Assembly (NCBI GenBank): GCA_007116095.1 | Contig: SKJD01000474.1 | Coordinates: 1-5,216, forward strand | Reading direction: 5' to 3' | From: Candidatus Hydrogenedentota bacterium | Lineage (GTDB): Bacteria; Hydrogenedentota; Hydrogenedentia; Hydrogenedentales; SCBR16-9 | Length of the DNA: 5,216 bases | Shown: positions 1 to 4,578 of the stretch, piece after piece | Layout: each line of letters begins with the position of its first letter | How positions within the stretch are numbered: position 1 is the stretch's first letter | Notes under the pieces: model-generated | What the model saw: the letters and a program-made list of their open reading frames with translations, nothing else | The model's database searches: none | Told to the model about the DNA's origin: nothing | Made by a program: the position numbers and the translations under genes

Positions 1-20
1 AGAGATTGGCCCGGCGCCCG

Positions 21-58
21 GATGCGGTGTGTGCTGGAAAGCCAGTGAAGCCCGCATC
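21..58. repeat. Nested inverted repeat near the left edge
   Basis: GATGCGG (21-27) and CCGCATC (52-58) are perfect 7-base complements. Between them CTGG (34-37) and CCAG (42-45) pair around the loop AAAG, and two G-T pairs could lengthen the inner stem. The structure could fold as a hairpin within a hairpin. No T-run follows on either strand, so it is not a classical intrinsic terminator. It may be part of the end or the start of a neighbouring gene. Confidence 0.4.
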
Positions 59-87
59 ATGCCCTATTCGCCATTTCACATTGCCTG

Positions 88-117
88 ATTATGCCATAAA
101 CTCGAAAATCAGATCAA
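88..117 (-). promoter_or_regulatory. Candidate divergent promoter reading leftwards
   Basis: Read on the - strand, TTGATC (117 to 112) is followed after 18 bases by CATAAT (93 to 88), with TGG just before the -10 as an extended element. Transcription would begin near 81, about 20 bases before the two adjacent - strand ATG codons at 60-58 and 57-55, whose frame stays open to the window edge. The boxes are good (4/6 and 5/6), but AT-rich DNA produces such matches by chance and the downstream peptide is too short to identify. Confidence 0.3.
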
Positions 118-290
118 ATATAACTCCATCGTAACACCAGCATAAACATGCGACACTGTCAGCTGAAATGTGACGTCAGAACATAGCCTTGCGAGTGCGT
201 GACGCATCATCGCCTTGGCGCTTGGCAATAATGTATGGCGGGTTCCGGGTAGTGGCGTCTGCTACCTACATCCTGTTTTTCAGGTCCGTT

Positions 291-304
291 ATATTGCACA
301 ATAT
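291..304. promoter_or_regulatory. Perfect 6-2-6 inverted repeat, possible operator
   Basis: ATATTG and CAATAT flank the two bases CA, a dyad typical of a small dimeric DNA-binding protein. It lies about 47-60 bases upstream of the transcription start predicted from the -10 element at 339-344, a position usual for an activator or upstream repressor site. I do not recognise it as the site of a named regulator. The assignment rests only on symmetry and position. Confidence 0.3.
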
Positions 305-335
305 CCTTCCGAGACGTACTCCCGAGGGCAAAATA

Positions 336-344
336 TGCTATACT
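336..344 (+). promoter_or_regulatory. Extended -10 promoter for the bactofilin gene
   Basis: TGCTATACT contains the extended -10 motif TGn followed by TATACT (5/6 to the sigma-70 consensus). No good -35 box lies 16-18 bases upstream, as is common with extended -10 promoters. The predicted start is near 351, giving a leader of about 120 bases before the ATG at 472. The 19 bases ending here (326-344) resemble those ending at the def promoter (3261-3279). Confidence 0.5.
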
Positions 345-352
345 CAAGCGTT

Positions 353-383
353 CCCCGGCATGTACAGGAACGTGTTGCCGGGG
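353..383 (+). repeat. GC-rich hairpin in the bactofilin leader
   Basis: CCCCGGCA (353-360) and TGCCGGGG (376-383) are perfect 8-base complements separated by 15 bases. Inside, ACA (364-366) can pair with TGT (373-375), leaving a 3-base bulge and the loop GGAACG. If transcription starts near 351, this stem forms the very 5' end of the mRNA, where it could protect against 5'-end decay or act as a regulatory leader. The base of the stem is not followed by a T-run, so it is not a standard terminator. Confidence 0.5.
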
Positions 384-471
384 GCTTCCCGTTGGGCCGG
401 CGTCGTTGTCGCGTGGCGCTGTGCGGGGAGCGGTAGATTTGCCGAAGCTGCATTGCGGGATACACGCAACC

Positions 472-1215
472 ATGTCCAAAGACACGAACAAAACACCTGA
501 TAACCCGGCTCCTGCAGCCGAAGATGCGCCCTCCCGGAGCACGGTTACCGCTGCGCCCCCCAATTCTACGTCACCACAGTCGGCGGCTGCGAAGGAGACA
601 CCGCCGCAACCGGGCTGGTGGCAGCGCCTGAACGATTGGTTTAATGCCCTGCTCGAAGAGCGTCGCGGGGCGGCGCGGGCGGATGGCGCGTTGCCGGGGT
701 TTGATGCTTCCGCCAGCGGATTGCCGGACGACCGGCAACTGGCGATTCAGCGGCCACGCAACGCAAAGCATGTCAGACTGGTCATACCCGTGGACGTTAC
801 CATAGCGGGACATCTCATGGGCAGTTCGGATACCGAGGTCGCCGGGCATATTGACGGCAATCTGGCGGTGGAAGGACGGCTCTATCTGAGTAACTCCGGG
901 CGTATTGCCGGGGATGTGAGGGCGACCGCATGTCGGATCGCCGGCCAGGTGGAGGGCCAGGTGGAATGTACGGAAGAACTTGACCTCGAAGCTTCCGGAA
1001 GCCTGCATGCCGATGTCCGCGCAGGCAAGCGAATAAATCTGGCCGGCAAGGTGTATGGTAATGTGAGCACAACAGGGCGCTTGTACCTCGCAGCCACAGC
1101 GGTGGTGGAGGGAGACGTGCATGCGAGCGCCCTGATGATGGATGATGGAGCGATATTAAATGGCGTGTGCAGGATGCACCCTGCCGCCGCTGACAGGAGC
1201 GAGAACGAATTATGA
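472..1215 (+). CDS. Bactofilin (polymer-forming cytoskeletal protein) with a long N-terminal extension
   Basis: This protein of 247 residues probably polymerises into filaments at the inner face of the membrane and acts as a scaffold for envelope enzymes, as bactofilins do. About residues 108-235 form the bactofilin core, a beta-helix of short repeats with spaced glycines: IAGHLMG, VAGHIDGNL, VEGRLYLSNSGRIAGDV, IAGQVEGQV, LAGKVYGNV and TGRLYLAATAVVEGDV. Two of the rungs (GRLYLS near 135 and GRLYLA near 202) are almost copies. Residues 1-47 are rich in proline, alanine, serine and threonine and probably disordered. Residues 49-65 (WWQRLNDWFNALLEERR) look like an amphipathic, tryptophan-rich helix that could bind membrane. 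There is no signal peptide. I chose ATG 472 over the in-frame TTG at 406 because the extra residues do not look like protein. A weak purine stretch (GCGGGA, 455-460) precedes it. The stop overlaps the next gene by ATGA. The family is clear from the core; the filament role is inferred from the family. Confidence 0.85.
   Translation: MSKDTNKTPDNPAPAAEDAPSRSTVTAAPPNSTSPQSAAAKETPPQPGWWQRLNDWFNALLEERRGAARADGALPGFDASASGLPDDRQLAIQRPRNAKHVRLVIPVDVTIAGHLMGSSDTEVAGHIDGNLAVEGRLYLSNSGRIAGDVRATACRIAGQVEGQVECTEELDLEASGSLHADVRAGKRINLAGKVYGNVSTTGRLYLAATAVVEGDVHASALMMDDGAILNGVCRMHPAAADRSENEL
1195..1199 (+). promoter_or_regulatory. Ribosome binding site for the metallopeptidase gene
   Basis: AGGAG lies inside the end of the bactofilin gene, 12 bases before ATG 1212. 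A second in-frame ATG at 1218 would be 18 bases away, so the site favours ATG 1212. That ATG forms the ATGA overlap with the upstream stop. Confidence 0.55.
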
Positions 1216-1901
1216 TAATGACCTTTGACCCGTTGAGCCTGATGCTGTTGGGATTGTCCATCGTAATCAGTTTTTGGGCGCAAGGCAAAGTGAAATGGGC
1301 ATACAGTAAGTATTCACAGATGGGCGTACGCTCGGGGATTACCGGCTCCCAGATCGCCCGACGGATGATGGCGGAAGAAGGCATTACGGATGTGGAAATA
1401 GAGATTACGCCCGGCGAAATGACGGACCACTACGATCCCGGGGCCAAGGTGGTGCGCCTTTCAGAGGCGGTCTACCATGGCAACAGCATTGCCGCGTTGG
1501 GCATCGCCGCGCACGAAGTCGGCCATGTCATCCAGCATGCCCACGGCTATGCGCCGATGCATGTGCGGAGCGCCATCTACCCCGTGTCACGTTTCGGCTC
1601 GATGCTGGCCTTCCCGTTGATTCTGGCCGGTATCTTTATCAGCGCGGTACCCTGGCTACTTACGGTCGGTATCTATCTCTTCGCCGCGTCGGTGGCCTTC
1701 ACGGTCATCACGTTGCCGGTGGAGTTCAACGCCAGCAAGCGCGCCATGCTCGCCCTGAACGATGGTCGCATCATGACCCAGGATGAGCTGCACGGAGCGA
1801 AAAAAGTGCTGGACGCCGCAGCGATGACCTATGTCGCCGCCGCCACGGCCGCAATCCTGCAACTGGTCCGGCTGATCCTTATTGCCCGAATGCAGAACTA
1901 A
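1212..1901 (+). CDS. Membrane zinc metallopeptidase, YugP type (Zn_peptidase_2 family)
   Basis: The 229-residue product closely fits the YugP-like family in length and layout. A first membrane helix lies at about residues 7-24. A soluble region follows with DHYDP (72-76), the LSEAVYHGNS stretch (83-92) and the zinc motif HEVGH at 101-105. H101 and H105 are expected to bind zinc, with E102 as the catalytic base. Hydrophobic segments follow at about 131-170 (probably two helices) and 205-226. The conserved PVEFNAS stretch (169-175) carries E171, a plausible third metal ligand. The natural substrate of this family is unknown, and no protease activity should be assumed beyond the motif. The gene starts within the stop codon of the bactofilin gene (ATGA), so translation of the two is probably coupled. 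That suggests the peptidase works with, or is positioned by, the bactofilin at the membrane. The gene looks complete. Confidence 0.85.
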   Translation: MIMTFDPLSLMLLGLSIVISFWAQGKVKWAYSKYSQMGVRSGITGSQIARRMMAEEGITDVEIEITPGEMTDHYDPGAKVVRLSEAVYHGNSIAALGIAAHEVGHVIQHAHGYAPMHVRSAIYPVSRFGSMLAFPLILAGIFISAVPWLLTVGIYLFAASVAFTVITLPVEFNASKRAMLALNDGRIMTQDELHGAKKVLDAAAMTYVAAATAAILQLVRLILIARMQN

Positions 1902-1939
1902 ACATCGCAAACTTAAGCTCCCGTAGGAAGAAATAATCG

Positions 1940-1956
1940 GCCCGTGCTTCCCGGGC
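1940..1956 (+). terminator. Weak hairpin after the metallopeptidase gene
   Basis: GCCCG (1940-1944) and CGGGC (1952-1956) can form a 5-base GC stem around a 7-base loop, 39 bases after the stop. The following bases (ATTGATATTAT) are AT-rich but not a T-run. It is at best a weak intrinsic terminator. It also sits where the -35 box of the next promoter would be. Confidence 0.25.
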
Positions 1957-1958
1957 AT

Positions 1959-1967
1959 TGATATTAT
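1959..1967 (+). promoter_or_regulatory. Extended -10 promoter for the exported-protein gene
   Basis: TGATATTAT combines the TGn extension with TATTAT (5/6 to TATAAT). The bases 16-18 upstream (around GGCCCG) give no -35 box. Transcription would start near 1974, leaving only about 14 untranslated bases before ATG 1988. Confidence 0.45.
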
Positions 1968-1987
1968 AGGGGTTTCCCGTACCGTTC

Positions 1988-3178
1988 ATGTTGCCGTTTG
2001 GATTGACATACCATCAGCGCCGACCATCCCGCCGGATGCCGTCGGCGCTTTTTTGCTGTCTTGCACTGGTTGCCCTGCTGCTGCTTCCGCTCCCTTGCCA
2101 AGCAGCGGCCGAAGGTCCGCCCACCTTTGTCGTCAGGACGATGGGCTACCACGATGCGACGGGCTTCGCCGCGCGGCGGCAGGCAATCGCCGAGGCCTGC
2201 CGGGAAGCGGTGTTGGATGTGCTGGCCAACTACCTACCGCAAGCCGAAAGCTACATGCTGGAAGACATGCTGCGCAACCATGAAGTGTATATCCAGCGCT
2301 TTGATTTGCTGCGCCACGACCAGGACGAAAACGGCACCCGCGTCGAGGTGGACGTGCACATCCTGGAGCAGCCGCTCTTCCGCGACCTTGCCCGGGTGAT
2401 GTTGCCACGCCTGCCCGAGCTGCCGGATATTCTCATCATCATGGGCGAACGCATCGGGCCGGACCGCATCGTCGCCGTACCCGACTTTGGTGTGGCCGAG
2501 ACAACGCTCCGCGAGGCCTTTGAAGAGAGTGATTTGCCGGTATCGGGGGTGGACAGCATCGACGATGTATACAGTCAGGCGGACCTCATCGCGCTGGTCA
2601 ACGGCGACCTCGAAGCCGGCGCCGTTTTTGCGCGGGAGAACCTGGCGGACGTGGTGATCGTGGGCACAGCCGTGGCCCAGCCGGACAACCCGGAGCGCAC
2701 GGACCAGCTCCAGCGACACGAGGCGGTGGTCCAGGCCCGGGTTTACCGTAGCTTCGACGGCAAGGTCATGGAGGAGGTGCAGAGCAACGCCATCGTCCAT
2801 GGCGTCGATCCGATGAGCGTGGGCGTGCAGGCGGTGGAAGACGCCTGCGCCAAGCTGGTGGACAGTCTCCAGACCGCCGCCATCATCGCCATGCTCGGGG
2901 TACAGGAACAGGATAAGGTGCTGATCCATATCCGGCGCCCGGGCGAAGAAACCCGCGTGGACCAGGTGGCCGAGGTTCTGCGGCGTTTGCCTGGAGTCGA
3001 GGAGGTGGAGCGTGTCTTCTATTCCCGGCCCCTCGCCCGCCTATACGTCTCCTACCACGGCCCCCTGCGCTACCTGGTGGAGGCCATCACCGAACCCCGC
3101 TACGACGGCGCCCCGCTGGAAATCCACAGCGCCATAGGCCGGGAAGTCACGGTCGCCTTTCCCGACACCTCACCGTAA
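1988..3178 (+). CDS. Exported protein of unknown function (FlgT-like N-terminal pattern)
   Basis: I do not recognise this 396-residue protein with confidence. Residues 1-41 read as a signal peptide: a basic stretch (RRPSRR, 11-16), a hydrophobic core (about 20-36) and small residues after C37 suited to signal peptidase I. Proline precedes C37, so a lipobox is unlikely. ATG 1988 keeps the basic stretch. The alternative ATG 2036 would remove it, and neither has a clear ribosome site. Residues 47-127 (ARRQAIAEACREAVLDVL, then a YIQRFDLL/VEVDVHI strand pair) resemble the N-terminal domain of FlgT and related envelope proteins. The middle (145-300) has alternating strands and helices, including DILIIMG and the strand ADVVIVGTAVA at 220-230. 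The end (309-390) looks like a small alpha/beta domain with LRRLPGVEEVERVFY and LARLYVSYHG. There are no visible catalytic motifs and no flagellar genes nearby. It is probably periplasmic or surface-associated. It appears to be transcribed alone. Confidence 0.75.
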   Translation: MLPFGLTYHQRRPSRRMPSALFCCLALVALLLLPLPCQAAAEGPPTFVVRTMGYHDATGFAARRQAIAEACREAVLDVLANYLPQAESYMLEDMLRNHEVYIQRFDLLRHDQDENGTRVEVDVHILEQPLFRDLARVMLPRLPELPDILIIMGERIGPDRIVAVPDFGVAETTLREAFEESDLPVSGVDSIDDVYSQADLIALVNGDLEAGAVFARENLADVVIVGTAVAQPDNPERTDQLQRHEAVVQARVYRSFDGKVMEEVQSNAIVHGVDPMSVGVQAVEDACAKLVDSLQTAAIIAMLGVQEQDKVLIHIRRPGEETRVDQVAEVLRRLPGVEEVERVFYSRPLARLYVSYHGPLRYLVEAITEPRYDGAPLEIHSAIGREVTVAFPDTSP

Positions 3179-3270
3179 TTTTGCTGCATGCCAGAGGGGG
3201 TGGACGCTGTGAGCCCGGTGGATTTGGTCGCCCAAAAGTATTCCGCTGGTCGCGCCCGAAGCCCAAATTG

Positions 3271-3279
3271 TGCTATGCT
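3271..3279 (+). promoter_or_regulatory. Extended -10 promoter for def-recR
   Basis: TGCTATGCT has the TGn extension followed by TATGCT (4/6, with the key first A and last T present). No -35 box of quality lies 16-18 bases upstream. The predicted start is near 3286, right at the ribosome site, so the leader would be very short. The 19 bases at 3261-3279 match those at 326-344 in 14 positions, which supports both as real promoters. Confidence 0.45.
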
Positions 3280-3285
3280 AGGCTC

Positions 3286-3290
3286 AGGAG
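3286..3290 (+). promoter_or_regulatory. Ribosome binding site of def
   Basis: AGGAG lies 12 bases before ATG 3303. A second short purine group (GGA, 3298-3300) is too close to the start to act alone. The site supports ATG 3303, which gives the normal peptide deformylase N-terminus. Confidence 0.5.
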
Positions 3291-3302
3291 AATTTTTGGA
3301 TC

Positions 3303-3839
3303 ATGACCATTTACGACATTGTGTTATATCCCGATACGCCCTTGCGCGACAAAGCCAAGCCCTTTGATGACACCGAGTTCGGGCCGAAGCTGGAGAAGCT
3401 GGCGGAGAACATGATCGCGACCATGTTCGAGAACGACGGGGTCGGCCTGGCCGGCCCGCAGATTGGTCTGTCAAAGCGCATTTTCGTGCTCTGTGAACCC
3501 GAGGGCGAGCCGCAGTGCTTTGTGAACCCGACCTTATCGGACCTGGATGGCCGGGAAAATGGGGAAGAGGGCTGCCTGAGCATGCCGAAAATCTACGGCC
3601 AGGTGCCCCGCGCCACCAGCCTGCACATCGAGGCCCGCACCCCGCTGGGCGATCCGATTGCCATGGATGCCGAAGGCTTTCTCGCCCGCATCATGCAGCA
3701 TGAGTACGACCACCTTGACGGCGTCATGTTCCCGGACCGCCTGGATATCCTCAGCCGGGAGGCCCTCTACCGGGACTGGGAATCGTTGCGGGAAGCCATT
3801 GAGAATGGCGACCTTATCACGACCGAAACCCCTTCCTGA
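3303..3839 (+). CDS. def: Peptide deformylase
   Basis: Peptide deformylase removes the formyl group from the N-terminal methionine of new proteins in the cytoplasm and is usually essential. The 178-residue protein has all three family motifs in order. Motif I is GVGLAGPQ (46-53) with Q53. Motif II is EGCLS (89-93) with the metal ligand C91. Motif III is HEYDH (133-137) with metal ligands H133 and H137 and catalytic E134. Motif I has G51 where alanine is more usual (GLAAPQ), a conservative change. The N-terminal VLYPDTPLRDKAKP stretch and the overall length are also typical, so the enzyme should be active. The last ~25 residues form a short acidic tail. recR follows after 9 bases and is probably in the same transcript. 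In many bacteria def neighbours fmt instead. No fmt is seen here, although the flanking genome is not visible. Confidence 0.96.
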   Translation: MTIYDIVLYPDTPLRDKAKPFDDTEFGPKLEKLAENMIATMFENDGVGLAGPQIGLSKRIFVLCEPEGEPQCFVNPTLSDLDGRENGEEGCLSMPKIYGQVPRATSLHIEARTPLGDPIAMDAEGFLARIMQHEYDHLDGVMFPDRLDILSREALYRDWESLREAIENGDLITTETPS

Positions 3840-3848
3840 GTTGTACAG

Positions 3849-4451
3849 ATGATCTTTGACGCCCCAGCCGTTGAAAAACTGGTGGAAGCCTTTCGCCGCC
3901 TGCCCGGCGTCGGCAAGCGCTCTGCGGAGCGCTATGCCCTGCACCTGCTCAGCGCACCCGAGGAGGACGCCCGCCAATTGAGCGAAGCCGTCCTGGAGGC
4001 TCGGGCGGGCATTGTCACCTGTGACCTCTGCTGCAACCTCACGGACGTTAACCCCTGCGCCATCTGCCGCAATGAGCGCCGCGACCACAGCGTCATCTGC
4101 GTGGTGGAACGACCGACGGGGGCCATGGCCATCGAAAAAGGCGGCAGCTACCGCGGGCTCTACCATGTCCTGCACGGCGCCCTGAATCCCATTGAAGGCA
4201 TCGGACCCTCCGAGCTGCGGCTGGATCGTCTCCTGCAACGCCTGGACGACGAAGCCGTCCGCGAGGTTATCGTGGCGACCAACGCCACGGCGGAAGGGGA
4301 GGCGACCGCGCTCTATCTCTCCCGCATCATCGCTGGCCGCGATATCCAGGTCACCCGCATTGCCCACGGCGTGCCCATGGGCAGCGGCCTGGAATTCTCC
4401 GACGACGCCACCCTGTCCCACGCCATCCTGGGCCGGAGCCCGCTGCGGTAA
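3849..4451 (+). CDS. recR: Recombination mediator protein RecR
   Basis: RecR works with RecO (and RecF) to load RecA onto single-stranded DNA coated by SSB during gap repair. The 200-residue protein has the full family architecture. A helix-hairpin-helix lies near residues 15-34 (LPGVGKRSAERYALHLL). A four-cysteine zinc finger follows (C58, C61, C70 and C73; C62 is extra). The TOPRIM domain starts at VICVVE (82-87) and continues through AIEKGGSYRGLYHVLHG (94-110) and TNATAEGEATA (144-154). The C-terminal motif has VTRIAHGVPMGSGLEF (168-183). The length is the usual one. ATG 3849 is the natural start because the peptide begins just as other RecR proteins do. No good ribosome site precedes it, so translation may depend on coupling from def, whose stop is 9 bases upstream. 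recR is commonly found after dnaX and ybaB; here it follows def, an unusual neighbour. Confidence 0.97.
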   Translation: MIFDAPAVEKLVEAFRRLPGVGKRSAERYALHLLSAPEEDARQLSEAVLEARAGIVTCDLCCNLTDVNPCAICRNERRDHSVICVVERPTGAMAIEKGGSYRGLYHVLHGALNPIEGIGPSELRLDRLLQRLDDEAVREVIVATNATAEGEATALYLSRIIAGRDIQVTRIAHGVPMGSGLEFSDDATLSHAILGRSPLR

Positions 4452-4487
4452 TCCCGGCGTCGCGTTGTTCCATTGGGTCCGGAGCAT

Positions 4488-4502
4488 GGTGTAAAATATA
4501 CC
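4488..4502 (+). promoter_or_regulatory. Candidate hemN promoter region with an overlapping dyad
   Basis: TAAAAT (4492-4497) is a reasonable -10 box in the 124-base gap between recR and hemN. No good -35 accompanies it (TTCCAT at 18 bases is poor). The same bases lie inside GGTGTA-AAA-TATACC (4488-4502), an inverted repeat with one mismatch, so a regulator bound there would block the promoter. No FNR-type site (TTGAT-N4-ATCAA) is seen in this gap. Confidence 0.3.
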
Positions 4503-4560
4503 AACTGCAAGTAACCGCCAAGTCAAAGCCGAGGCTGAAGTGTAGGCTGGCACACCCTGC

Positions 4561-4565
4561 AAGGA
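4561..4565 (+). promoter_or_regulatory. Ribosome binding site of hemN, with two adjacent start codons
   Basis: AAGGA is 10 bases before an in-frame GTG (4576-4578) and 13 bases before ATG 4579. The frame is closed upstream by TAG at 4543-4545, so only these two starts are possible. They differ by a single residue. Confidence 0.45.
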
Positions 4566-4578
4566 CACCGCTATAGTG

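Larger units (their letters stand above)
1..471. other. Intergenic region upstream of the bactofilin gene, with an uncertain gene edge at its left end
   Basis: No convincing gene is visible in these 471 bases. The first ~60 bases are GC-rich and could be either the last 15 codons of a + strand gene (stop TGA at 46-48) or the first 20 codons of a - strand gene starting at 60. Neither short peptide is recognisable. From about 60 to 350 the DNA is AT-richer and broken by stops in all frames. It contains a candidate - strand promoter (88-117), the 8-base palindrome TGACGTCA (171-178), the inverted repeat ATATTG-CA-CAATAT (291-304) and an extended -10 element (336-344). From about 351 to 471 it is GC-rich again, with a strong inverted repeat at 353-383, which I read as the transcribed leader of the bactofilin gene. 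Open frames in this stretch start with TTG or lack a ribosome site and resemble nothing I know. Confidence 0.6.
3179..3302. other. Spacer between the exported-protein gene and def
   Basis: This 124-base gap has no reading frame of note and no convincing terminator. It contains the direct repeat GGTCGC at 3226-3231 and 3248-3253, exactly 22 bases apart, just upstream of the def promoter. The right end holds the extended -10 element and the ribosome site of def. Confidence 0.45.

Noticed and set aside
353..383. The GC-rich inverted repeat as an intrinsic terminator
   Set aside because: No run of T follows the stem on either strand, and it lies just downstream of a good promoter element.
406..471. 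A 22-codon N-terminal extension of the bactofilin from TTG 406
   Set aside because: The added residues look like translated leader, a TTG start is less likely, and ATG 472 gives a normal hydrophilic N-terminus.
351..471. A small stable RNA such as 4.5S (SRP) RNA in the leader
   Set aside because: The conserved SRP loop sequence (GGAAGGAAGCAGCC type) is absent on both strands, and the segment runs directly into the bactofilin start.
189..500. A 103-codon frame starting with TTG upstream of and overlapping the bactofilin gene
   Set aside because: It has no ribosome site, no recognisable family, runs across the promoter and hairpin, and overlaps the start of the bactofilin.
2087..2110. A lipoprotein signal at C37 of the exported protein
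   Set aside because: The residue before the cysteine is proline rather than glycine, alanine or serine, so the lipobox rule fails. Signal peptidase I cleavage is more likely.
2234..2929. A 231-codon open frame on the - strand inside the exported-protein gene
   Set aside because: The + strand frame is longer, has a signal peptide and coherent secondary-structure pattern. The antisense product is histidine- and valine-rich in the way mirrored GC-rich codons produce.
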